A stretch of 64,000 nucleotides of DNA from Rothia santali (GTDB lineage: Bacteria > Actinomycetota > Actinomycetes > Actinomycetales > Micrococcaceae), in assembly GCF_024199905.1 (NCBI RefSeq), contig NZ_JANAFB010000005.1:1-64000 (forward strand), given 5' to 3'. This document shows positions 41,193 to 48,108 of this stretch, one piece after another (position 1 is the stretch's first letter; every line of letters starts with the position of its first letter). Below the pieces are notes generated by a model. The model saw nothing but the letters and a program-made list of their open reading frames with translations. It was not told the origin of the DNA and ran no database searches. A program made the translations under genes and the position numbers.

Positions 41193-42023
41193 TCAGCTGC
41201 CGACGCGGAAGCGCACGAACTCGGTGGCCTGGGCCCCCGACTCCTCGAGGACCTGGCCCACGGACTTCTTGGAGTCCTTGGCGAAGTCCTGGTCCAGCAG
41301 GGTGTTCTCCTTGAAGAAGCCCTTGAGGCGACCCTCGACGATCTGCGGGATGATCTTCTCGGGCTTGCCCTCGGACCGGGCGGTCTCCTCGGCGATGCGG
41401 CGCTCGGACTCGACCTGGTCGGCCGGGATCGAGCTGTCGTCGAGGAACTTCGGGGACATCGCGGCGATGTGCACGGCGACGTCGTGGGCGACCTCGTCGG
41501 TGCCCTCGCCGTCGACGGCCAGCAGGACGCCGACCTGGGCCGGGAGGTCCTTGGAGGTCTTGTGCAGGTAGACGGCCACGTTCTGGCCCTCGACGCGGGC
41601 CACGCGGCGCACGACGACCTTCTCGCCCAGCAGGGCGCCGGCCTCGGTGACCTGCTCCTCGACGGTCTTGCCGTTGGAGGTGGCCTTGAGGAGGTCCTCC
41701 AGGGTGCCGGCCTCGCCGGCGACGGCGGCCTCGAGCACGGAGTTGCCGAACTCGATGAAGGGGGCGGACTTGGCGACGAAGTCGGTCTCCGAGTTGACCT
41801 CGACCAGGTAGCCGACGCCGTTCTCCACGCGAGCGGCGACGAGGCCCTCGGCGGTGGCGCGGCCCTCGCGCTTGGTGACGCCCTTCAGGCCCTTGACGCG
41901 GATGATCTCCATGGCCTTCTGCTGGTCGCCGTCGGCCTCGTCGAGGGCCTTCTTGACGTCGAGCATGCCGGCGCCGGTGCGCTCGCGCAGGGCCTTGATG
42001 TCGGCTGCGGTGTAGTTCGCCAT
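41193..42023 (-). CDS. tsf: Elongation factor Ts
   Basis: Nucleotide exchange factor for EF-Tu. 276 residues. N-terminal UBA-like domain (YTAADIKALRERTGAGMLDVKKALDEADGDQQKAMEIIRVKGL), then VNSETDFVAKS and VAVHIAAMSPKFL core repeats. AAAGGAG lies six bases before ATG 42023. A U-tract terminator between rpsB and tsf means tsf depends on read-through or its own promoter. Confidence 0.97.
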   Translation of the reverse strand: MANYTAADIKALRERTGAGMLDVKKALDEADGDQQKAMEIIRVKGLKGVTKREGRATAEGLVAARVENGVGYLVEVNSETDFVAKSAPFIEFGNSVLEAAVAGEAGTLEDLLKATSNGKTVEEQVTEAGALLGEKVVVRRVARVEGQNVAVYLHKTSKDLPAQVGVLLAVDGEGTDEVAHDVAVHIAAMSPKFLDDSSIPADQVESERRIAEETARSEGKPEKIIPQIVEGRLKGFFKENTLLDQDFAKDSKKSVGQVLEESGAQATEFVRFRVGS

Positions 42024-42060
42024 ATGAACTCCTTTGCGGTTACGTGATGATCACGGTGTG

Positions 42061-42095
42061 AAAAACGGGGCCGGGCCGGTGCGGCCCGGCCCCGT
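42061..42095 (-). terminator. Rho-independent terminator after rpsB
   Basis: 14-bp perfect stem ACGGGGCCGGGCCG / CGGCCCGGCCCCGT with a 3-base loop, followed on the minus strand by five T residues (GTTTTTC). The clearest intrinsic terminator in the window; it ends rpsB transcription or attenuates into tsf. Confidence 0.85.
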
Positions 42096-42134
42096 CACAG
42101 GCTGTCGCGGATCCGCGGGATCCGCTGCTCAGTC

Positions 42135-43055
42135 CTAGTTGGAGGTCCCGCCCTGCTGGACGGTCTCACCCTGCTCGACGGTCTCCACCGGCTCGGGCTC
42201 GACGGTCTCGGCCTGGGCGGTCTCGGACTCGGCGGCCGCGGCCTCGGGAGCCGGGTTCACGGTCTCCGACGCGGCGGACTGCTGGGCCTGGTGCTGCTCG
42301 AGCAGCTCCTTCTCCCACTCGGCCATGGGCTCCTCGGCGGAGTTACCCTGGCCCGACTGCTTGCTGTTGCGCTCCATGAGGCCGGCGGCCACGGCGTCGG
42401 CGACGACGCGGGTCAGCAGGTTGACGGAGCGGATCGCATCGTCGTTGCCCGGGATCGGGAAGTTGACCTCGTCCGGGTCGCAGTTGGTGTCGAGGATGGC
42501 CACGACCGGGATGCCCAGCTTCTTGGCCTCGTCGACCGCCAGGTGCTCCTTGTTGGTGTCCACGACCCACACCAGGGACGGCGCCTTGGTGAGGTTGCGG
42601 ATGCCGCCGAGGGTCTTCTCCAGCTTCTCGTACTCGCGGCGCAGCAGCAGCAGTTCCTTCTTGGTGTACTGCGAGGCGGCGACGTCGTCGAAGTCGACCT
42701 GCTCGAGCTCCTTCATGCGGTCGATCCGCTTGGAGACGGTGGCGAAGTTGGTGAGCATGCCGCCGAGCCAACGGTGGTTGACGTAGGGCATGTTGACGCG
42801 GGTCGCCTGCTCGGCGATGGTCTCCTGGGCCTGCTTCTTGGTGCCTACGAACAGGATGGTGCCGCCGTGGGCGACGGTGGCCTTGACGGCCTCGAAGGCG
42901 CGGTCGATGAACTGCAGCGACTGCTGCAGGTCCACGATGTAGATGCCGTTGCGCTCGGTGAAGATGTAACGCTTCATCTTCGGGTTCCAGCGGCGGGTCT
43001 GGTGACCGAAGTGGACACCCGAGTCGAGCAGCTGGCGCATAGTTACGACGGGCAA
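42135..43055 (-). CDS. rpsB: 30S ribosomal protein S2
   Basis: 306 residues. Core: [46 protein letters not shown], then [53 protein letters not shown]. About 55 residues of Gln/Glu/Thr-rich tail extend beyond the normal S2 core. The start is TTG 43055 (LPVVTMRQ), with AAGGAGA seven bases upstream; an upstream in-frame ATG at 43100 lacks such a site. Confidence 0.96.
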   Translation of the reverse strand: MPVVTMRQLLDSGVHFGHQTRRWNPKMKRYIFTERNGIYIVDLQQSLQFIDRAFEAVKATVAHGGTILFVGTKKQAQETIAEQATRVNMPYVNHRWLGGMLTNFATVSKRIDRMKELEQVDFDDVAASQYTKKELLLLRREYEKLEKTLGGIRNLTKAPSLVWVVDTNKEHLAVDEAKKLGIPVVAILDTNCDPDEVNFPIPGNDDAIRSVNLLTRVVADAVAAGLMERNSKQSGQGNSAEEPMAEWEKELLEQHQAQQSAASETVNPAPEAAAAESETAQAETVEPEPVETVEQGETVQQGGTSN

Positions 43056-43465
43056 AGTCGTCTCCTTAGGTGCGGCACGCCCCATGTTCCTTAGGGTCAC
43101 GCACCGCTCTCGTAGTTATCGGTTGTTCTCCCCGACGCTCACGGGATGCTCGCGTCGGGCCTGGCGGCGCACGGAAGAGGGGCGGAACCCGGCTCCTGGA
43201 CGACCGTCACCGTCCCGCGCGAGTCGGAACGGACCGGTGGTCATCCCCGCGGCGACGCGCCCCTGCGATGCAGGACCTCGTCCCCGCGCGCGAACCACGC
43301 GAAGTCAGTGGGCACACGGCGACCACTGCCGCGTCAACTATACAGCACCGCCCCGCCGTCCACCGCCCCGCCCGAGGGTCGCCTTCGACACGGCTCCTCC
43401 ACAGGGCCCCGGCACGGGGAGCCGGCGCGGGGGCGACGCCGGGCGGGGTCGTGTCTGATGGGGGC
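43056..43465. other. 410-bp gap between rpsB and the M23 gene
   Basis: Divergent intergenic region that must hold promoters for both neighbours. It contains an 8-bp hairpin CCCGACGC / GCGTCGGG at 43131-43159 in the rpsB leader, possibly a ribosomal-protein leader structure, and an isolated TATAGT hexamer on the minus strand (43337-43342) as a weak -10 candidate. No convincing -35 and no gene seen. Confidence 0.4.
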
Positions 43466-44440
43466 ATGACCCTCCTCGCGCTCCTCTGCACCGCGCTGCT
43501 GGCCTGCGGCCCGGCGCTCGCCCAGCTCGGCCCGCCGGCCTCCGCACCGATGAGCCTCGGCCCGCAGGTTTCCACCCCGGCGAGCCCCGGCCCTCCGACC
43601 TCCGTGCCCGCGGGTGCCGGCTCTCCGCCCCCCGTGCCGGCGGGTTTTGACTCCCCGGCCCCCGTGCCGATGAGCCCCGCGGCCCGACGGGACGCCGCAC
43701 CGTGGTCCTGGCCACTGGACCCGAGGCCGGCCGTGGTGGGCGCCTACGACCCGCCGATCCGGAACTGGCTGCCCGGGCACCGCGGGGTCGACCTCGCGGC
43801 GTCGCCCGGTCAGGCGGTCCTCTCGCCCGCCGAGGGGACCGTGACCTTCTCGGGGCGGGTCGTGGACCGCGGGATCGTCACGGTGACCACGCGCGGGGGC
43901 CTGCGCATCAGCTTCGAGCCGGTCGTGGAGCAGCTGCCGCGGGGGCGGCCGGTCGCGCGCGGCGAGCAGATCGCGCGCCGGGATCCCGACCTCCCCCACC
44001 GGCCGTGCGGCACCTGCCTGCACTGGGGCGTGCGCGAGGGCGACCGCTACGTCAACCCGCTGACCTTCGTGAGGGGGCTGCCCCCGTCCGTGCTCATGAC
44101 GCCGCCGCGGGCGGGACGCGAACGCCCCGCCCGCGGCGGAATGGGTCGGGAAGGCGCGGGTCAGGCCGCCGAGCGCAGCCCGCCCCACATGGTCTCGAAG
44201 AGCACCTTCTGCAGGTTGTCGCGCTTCAGGGGGACGGACTCGACGCCGATCCGCTTGGACAGCGGGATGACCGCGGCGAGCATCATCTCGGCCCGCAGCG
44301 CGAACTCCTCCGCGGCCTCGGGCGCCAGGTCCTCGTCCGCGCCCACCGTCAGCGACTGCAGCAGGGTGTCACGCAGCTCGTGCAGGCGGTCGGCGACGTC
44401 GGGGATGTGCCCCATGTCGGACTCGAAGACGATGGCGTAG
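43466..44440 (+). CDS. Exported M23-type peptidase domain protein (3' end doubtful)
   Basis: Start ATG 43466 with GGGGG upstream. A signal peptide (LLALLCTALLACGPALA) is followed by a Pro/Ala/Ser linker of imperfect repeats (PxSVPAGAGSP-like) and one M23/LytM domain: WPLDPRPAVVGAYDPP, the zinc pair in HRGVDLAASPGQAVLSPAEGTV, GLRISFEPV, and CLHWGVREGDRYVNPL. The usual HxH reads C-L-H, a substitution I believe is common in this actinobacterial subgroup. The frame runs on 280 bases across the opposite-strand tetR and through a strong hairpin, so the true end is probably near 44097 with an indel there. Role: cell-wall binding or hydrolysis. Confidence 0.7.
   Translation: MTLLALLCTALLACGPALAQLGPPASAPMSLGPQVSTPASPGPPTSVPAGAGSPPPVPAGFDSPAPVPMSPAARRDAAPWSWPLDPRPAVVGAYDPPIRNWLPGHRGVDLAASPGQAVLSPAEGTVTFSGRVVDRGIVTVTTRGGLRISFEPVVEQLPRGRPVARGEQIARRDPDLPHRPCGTCLHWGVREGDRYVNPLTFVRGLPPSVLMTPPRAGRERPARGGMGREGAGQAAERSPPHMVSKSTFCRLSRFRGTDSTPIRLDSGMTAASIISARSANSSAASGARSSSAPTVSDCSRVSRSSCRRSATSGMCPMSDSKTMA
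44102..44139. terminator. Convergent hairpin between M23 gene and tetR
   Basis: Perfect 14-bp stem CCGCCGCGGGCGGG / CCCGCCCGCGGCGG with a 10-base loop, 22 bases from the tetR stop. Its position argues that the M23 gene really ends upstream of it. Confidence 0.65.
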
Positions 44441-44754
44441 GTGTGAGGGTGGTCCACCGCGAGCCCGATGAACAGGGCGATCATCCGGGAGACCCGCTCC
44501 TCCAGCGTCAGGCCGGTGAACAGCGCGGGCGAGAACAGCGACTCGACGAACTCCGAGCACTCCTCGACCACGACGATGCACAGCTCGTCCTTGCTGTCGA
44601 AGTGGCGATAGAGCGCCGGCTTGGAGAGACCGCTCACGACGGCGACGTCGTCCATGGTGGCGCCGTAGCAGCCCTGCGTGACGAAGAGCTCGCGCGAGCT
44701 GTCGAGGATCTTGCGGCGCAGCTGCTCCCGGTGATGCCGAGTCATTCTGTTCAT
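44161..44754 (-). CDS. TetR family transcriptional regulator
   Basis: 197 residues. N-terminal HTH: RRKILDSSRELFVTQGCYGATMDDVAVVSGLSKPALYRHFDSKDELC, the TetR signature. The C-terminal ligand domain (about residues 70-197) is helical and not assignable. The start ATG 44754 (MNRMTRHHREQ) has GGAAGGGA nine bases upstream, better than GTG 44769. The gene reads away from an AT-rich island that contains a candidate palindromic operator, so autoregulation is plausible. Targets unknown. Confidence 0.92.
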   Translation of the reverse strand: MNRMTRHHREQLRRKILDSSRELFVTQGCYGATMDDVAVVSGLSKPALYRHFDSKDELCIVVVEECSEFVESLFSPALFTGLTLEERVSRMIALFIGLAVDHPHTYAIVFESDMGHIPDVADRLHELRDTLLQSLTVGADEDLAPEAAEEFALRAEMMLAAVIPLSKRIGVESVPLKRDNLQKVLFETMWGGLRSAA

Positions 44755-44820
44755 GACGTTCCCTTCCACTGCAGGCGGCCCGGGACATCCACCTCGTTGG
44801 AGATGCCTCTCACGATGGGC

Positions 44821-45118
44821 CGTGTGAATTTAAATCCACAGCTTAGTTCAAAACTAAAGAATGAGGAAGCCTGCAACTTTTGGGGGATGACTCCGTGAAA
44901 TGTCCTGTCATGTATCCACTACGCACCAGTACACTTCTGAGTTTCACAACGGTGCGCTAACTTGTCAGTATTTCCAATACCCCGTGGAAAGCAAATGACG
45001 TTTTTCCTAATGAAATGGCATTTGTGGGAGAACTGCACGGTAATTGAGCGAACGGAACTAAAAGTTACCCGGAAGTCGAGTGAACGACTTACTAATGTAC
45101 GACTTTCGGATGAGAAGA
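44821..45118. other. AT-rich intergenic island beside tRNA-Met
   Basis: A hand count gives about 44% G+C over 44821-45120, against roughly 70% or more on either side. It holds no credible gene; the only long frame crossing it runs through the tRNA and is a shadow. Contains several short inverted repeats (44843-44857, 45040-45068, 45069-45109). It lies directly downstream of the 3' end of tRNA-Met and upstream of tetR. Confidence 0.85.
44843..44857. promoter_or_regulatory. Candidate operator upstream of tetR
   Basis: Perfect inverted repeat TTAGTT-CAA-AACTAA, about 90 bases before the tetR start. TetR proteins often bind such palindromes in their own promoter; binding here is inferred only. 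Confidence 0.35.
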
Positions 45119-45155
45119 GCCCCCGCGCCGCGCCGTGAGGCTGCGGCCCGGGGGC
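45119..45155 (-). terminator. Hairpin after tRNA-Met
   Basis: 13-bp stem GCCCCCGCGCCGC / GCGGCCCGGGGGC with two mismatches, seven bases after the tRNA 3' end; the transcript continues TCTTCTCATC. Probable terminator. Confidence 0.6.
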
Positions 45156-45161
45156 CTGGGG

Positions 45162-45235
45162 TAGGGGGTGCGGGGCTTGAACCCGCGACCCAAGGATTAT
45201 GAGTCCTCTGCTCTGACCAGCTGAGCTAACCCCCC
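45162..45235 (-). tRNA. tRNA-Met (CAT), elongator type
   Basis: 74-nt cloverleaf: acceptor GGGGGGT / ACCCCCT, D-arm TAGCTCAGCTGGTCAGAGCA, anticodon stem-loop GAGGA-CTCATAA-TCCTT with anticodon CAT, T-arm GCGGGTTCAAGCCCCGC. The AGAGCAGAGGACTCATAATC stretch is typical of elongator tRNA-Met rather than initiator or Ile(CAT). CCA is not encoded. A 7-bp hairpin (45237-45255) lies just before its 5' end. Confidence 0.9.
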
Positions 45236-45348
45236 ACGGTCGGCCGGACCGACCGGCATCCCACCTTACCGCACCGGCACGGGCAGCACTCCACCGGTCG
45301 CCCACCGGCGCGGGACGCGTCCCACTCGTCGCAGAGCCGGTGCGGCCC

Positions 45349-46548
45349 CTAGGCCCGGCCGGGCCCGACGGGGTACTCGCCCCGGTACATCGCCTCGAAG
45401 GTGTCCCAGGTCTTCGCCGCCGAGTGGTGGCTCACGATCTCCCGGCTCGCCCGGCCCATCCGCCGCCGCTCCTCGCAGGACCGGCCCAGCACGGAGGCGA
45501 GCTTCTCGGCGAGGTCCGCGTCGTCGCCCGGCCGGAACAGGTGGCCGTTCACGCCCTCGTGCACCAGGTGGGGCAGCGCGAGGGCGTCGGCCAGGACCAC
45601 CGGCTTGGAGGCGGACATCGCTTCGAGGGTGACCAGCGACTGCAGCTCCGCCGTGCCCGGCTGGCAGAAGACGTCCGCCGCGAGGTACTCCCGGCGCAGC
45701 TGCTCGTCGCTGACGTAGCCGAGGAAGTGCACCCGGTCCTCCACCCCGGCCTCGCGGGCCGCCGACCGCAGGGCCGGCTCGATCTCGCCGGAGCCGGCCA
45801 CCCGCAGCCGCACGCCGTGGGACTCGGGGAGCCTGGCCACCGCGCGGATCAGGACGTCGATGTTCTTCTCGACCGCCAGCCGGCCCGTGAAGAGCACCAC
45901 CGGGTGATCGGCGCGCTCGGGCCGCTCCCCCGGCCTCGGCTCGTAGGCGGCGGAGTCGATGCCATTGGAGACCGGCTCGACGTGGCGGCCGAAACCGTGC
46001 TCGTGCATCGCGCGCGCGCCGATGGGCGTCGGCGTCGTGATGTACTGCGCGCGGCCGAGGATCCGCTCCATGTCCTTCCATGACAGCTTGGCGAAGCCGC
46101 GCAGGAACCACTCCGGGAAGGGCAGGAACGGGTCGAGGTTCTCCGGCATGAAGTGGTTGGTCGCCACGAGCCGGATGCCGCGCCTGCGGCAGGAGCGGGC
46201 CAGCATGCGACCCACGATGTAGTGGCACTGGATGTGCACGGCGTCGGGCTTCACCCGGTCGAGGATCGCGTCGACCCGGCGCTGCACCTCCCACGGGAAG
46301 CAGAGCCGGAAGTAGGGGTGCGTCGGCGGGTGGTGGGACCGCAGGCGGTGCTCCCTGATCCCGTCGATCTCCACCTCGTAGGAGGGGCCCGAGCCCGTGC
46401 GGGCGGCGACCACGTGCACCTCGTGCCCCCGGTCCCGCATGCCCACGGCCAGGCGGTGCCCGAACTGGGCGGCTCCGTTGATGTCCGGCGGGTAGGTGTC
46501 CGCACCGATGAGGATTCTCAGGGGCTTCTTCTGCATTCTCGCTGTCAT
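45349..46548 (-). CDS. GT4 family glycosyltransferase
   Basis: 399 residues from ATG 46548; ATG 46536 (MQKKPLRILIGADTYPP) is an alternative, and neither has a strong ribosome site. GT-B fold of family GT4: N-terminal acceptor domain (GADTYPPDINGAAQFGHRLAVGMRDRGHEVHVV), the donor domain with VLFTGRLAVEKNIDVLIRA, and the nucleotide-sugar E-x7-E-like region CQPGTAELQSLVTLEAMSASKPVVLAD. Resembles mannosyl/glycosyltransferases of actinobacterial glycolipids; the exact donor and acceptor cannot be told. Confidence 0.88.
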   Translation of the reverse strand: MTARMQKKPLRILIGADTYPPDINGAAQFGHRLAVGMRDRGHEVHVVAARTGSGPSYEVEIDGIREHRLRSHHPPTHPYFRLCFPWEVQRRVDAILDRVKPDAVHIQCHYIVGRMLARSCRRRGIRLVATNHFMPENLDPFLPFPEWFLRGFAKLSWKDMERILGRAQYITTPTPIGARAMHEHGFGRHVEPVSNGIDSAAYEPRPGERPERADHPVVLFTGRLAVEKNIDVLIRAVARLPESHGVRLRVAGSGEIEPALRSAAREAGVEDRVHFLGYVSDEQLRREYLAADVFCQPGTAELQSLVTLEAMSASKPVVLADALALPHLVHEGVNGHLFRPGDDADLAEKLASVLGRSCEERRRMGRASREIVSHHSAAKTWDTFEAMYRGEYPVGPGRA

Positions 46549-46695
46549 TCGTCGGGAACGGTCCGTGCGGAGGCCGCGGGCCTCGCGCGTCATTCTACCG
46601 GGCCGCCCCGCCCGTCCCACCCCCGGACACGACGACGCCCGGCCGGCTCGCGCGGGGCGAGGCGACCGGGCGTCGTCGTGCGGGGACGGGCTCCC

Positions 46696-47568
46696 TCAGC
46701 GGCGCTTGAGCAGCCGCGCGAGGAAGACCGCCGCGGTGCCCAGCGACACCGCGAGCACCGCGAGCGGCTTCCAGCGCAGGCGCAGGGCCTCGGGGTCCTG
46801 GGCGTTGGAGGCGAAGCCGCTGGCGGCCGAGCGGGCGCGGTCCGGGGCGGAGCGCGCGTCGTGCTTGGTCTTGCCGACCAGGCCCGTGGCGGTCGAGCGG
46901 ATGGTCCGGGCCTGCTGGCCCAGGTCGTCGCGCAGGGACTTGAGGTGGTCGCGGCGGGCCTTGGTGCGCTGCTCGAGCTGGTCCTGGCTCGGCTGGGGCA
47001 CCTCGGGGGCCTCCCCGGCCCGGCGGCGCCGGCTCTCCTCGTCCTTCTCCCGCTGCTTCGCCTCCTGCTTCTCGCGCATCTCGCGACGCACGCGGGTGGC
47101 CGTGTAGTCCGAGCCCTCCTTGGCGACGCCGACGTCGTAGAGCAGGCCGAAGATCGCGGACTCGGGCTTGAGCGGCAGCTGGGCCTTGATCTTCAGGAGC
47201 CCGATCAGCGCGAGCACCGCCAGGATGACCAGGAACAGGACGGCGATCAGCAGTGCCGCGAGCCAGGCCTCCATGACCTTGGACAGCCCGGCGACGGCGG
47301 CCACCACCAGGGCGATGACGGCGAGCAGGAGGAAGACCAGGCCGGCCACCACGAACGCGGCGCCGATGCCGAGCTTGACCCCCTTGTCCTTCATCTCCAG
47401 CTTGGCGATCTGGAGCTCGTCCTTGATCTGCTTGGGGCCCAGGCGGGTGGCGACCTTGGAGATTCCCAGCAGCTGGGTCGCCCCGTTCTTGAGGGTGCCG
47501 ATTCCGCTGCGGTATGAGCGGGGCCGGGAGGTGGTTCCGGGTTCCGCCGGTCCGGGTGCGTGAGACAT
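46696..47568 (-). CDS. Phage holin superfamily (Holin-X) protein with long C-terminal extension
   Basis: 290 residues from ATG 47568, GAGGAGG upstream. Residues about 30-140 match the actinobacterial Holin-X pattern: an amphipathic QIKDELQIAKLEMKDKGVKLGIGAAFVVAGLVFLLLAVIALVVAA, then a second membrane helix pair. A charged coiled-coil-like region (about 165-235) follows, then a DUF3618-like stretch (RRDHLKSLRDDLGQQARTIR) and a last membrane helix ending LARLLKRR. In relatives these two parts are usually separate neighbouring genes. Not a phage remnant on this evidence; function unknown. Confidence 0.78.
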   Translation of the reverse strand: MSHAPGPAEPGTTSRPRSYRSGIGTLKNGATQLLGISKVATRLGPKQIKDELQIAKLEMKDKGVKLGIGAAFVVAGLVFLLLAVIALVVAAVAGLSKVMEAWLAALLIAVLFLVILAVLALIGLLKIKAQLPLKPESAIFGLLYDVGVAKEGSDYTATRVRREMREKQEAKQREKDEESRRRRAGEAPEVPQPSQDQLEQRTKARRDHLKSLRDDLGQQARTIRSTATGLVGKTKHDARSAPDRARSAASGFASNAQDPEALRLRWKPLAVLAVSLGTAAVFLARLLKRR

Positions 47569-47691
47569 CGCGCCTCCTCGTGAAGATGGTGTTATTCCTC
47601 CACAACCTATCATCGTGCCCGGCCGGGAGGCCGTGTCCCGCGCCGGTTCCGCCGGGCTTTCGCCGGGCCGTCCGTCGGGATAGGCTGGCGG

Positions 47692-47803
47692 AGTCGGTGA
47701 GGGTCCGACATGCCCATGGCAGATCGGCCCCCCATTGACGTCTGCCGTGGGTCAGAAACAACCTTCCGTCGCCCCGCAGCGCCCCTGGTGCTGCGGGGCG
47801 TTG
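47692..47803 (+). ncRNA. 6C-type actinobacterial small RNA
   Basis: Two successive stem-loops with C-rich loops. First, 47712-47746: CCCATGGCAGA / TCTGCCGTGGG closing a loop that contains CCCCCC. Then a conserved-looking linker GTCAGAAACAACCTTCCGTC. Second, 47770-47800: CGCCCCGCAGC / GCTGCGGGGCG with a CCCC loop, followed by TTGTCATT, which doubles as terminator. A TAGGCT -10-like hexamer at 47681-47686 would start RNA at about 47692. The layout matches the 6C RNA of actinobacteria (B11 in M. tuberculosis), from memory and not from a search. Confidence 0.72.
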
Positions 47804-47873
47804 TCATTCCCGGGAGCGACGGCGAGCGGTTCCGTCCGTCGGGCCCGGTGGGGAGGGGCGCCGGGAGGATGCG

Positions 47874-47908
47874 AAAAGGGCCCGGTCAGCATTGCTGAAC
47901 GGGCCCTC
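47874..47908 (-). terminator. Terminator after tRNA-Asn
   Basis: Long stem AGGGCCCGTTCAGCA / TGCTGACCGGGCCCT (one or two mismatches), single-base loop, followed on the minus strand by TTTTC. Intrinsic terminator of the tRNA-Asn transcript. Confidence 0.75.
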
Positions 47909-47913
47909 GTGAG

Positions 47914-47989
47914 TGGCTCCCCCGACTGGACTCGAACCAGTAACCCTTCGATTAACAGTCGAATGCTCTGCCAATTGAGCTACGGGGGA
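47914..47989 (-). tRNA. tRNA-Asn (GTT)
   Basis: 76 nt including an encoded CCA. Acceptor TCCCCCG / CGGGGGA with discriminator G, D-arm TAGCTCAATTGGCAGAGCA, anticodon stem-loop TTCGA-CTGTTAA-TCGAA (anticodon GTT), T-arm ACTGGTTCGAGTCCAGT. All four arms pair. A terminator hairpin follows directly. Confidence 0.95.
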
Positions 47990-48108
47990 TCGCTGCCGCG
48001 AACGGCTCCCCGTTCGCAACATCATGAGACTCTACCCGGTCCCGCCGGACGGCGCAAAACCATCCGCGCGTGACCCTCGCCACCCGGGCCGCCCGGCGGT
48101 CCCTCGGC

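Noticed and set aside
43056-43465. c-di-AMP riboswitch upstream of the M23 gene
   Set aside because: Such riboswitches precede some actinobacterial wall hydrolases, but I could not find the conserved core here.
45162-45235. tRNA-Ile (CAT) instead of tRNA-Met
   Set aside because: Anticodon CAT alone is ambiguous, but the anticodon arm and D-arm sequence are those of actinobacterial elongator tRNA-Met.
44919-45305. 128-codon minus-strand frame through the AT-rich island
   Set aside because: It is read through the whole tRNA-Met gene and its terminator, with no ribosome site or domain.
46696-47568. Possible prophage remnant because of the holin-like protein
   Set aside because: No other phage genes, integrase or att repeats nearby; Holin-X proteins are common chromosomal genes in actinobacteria.
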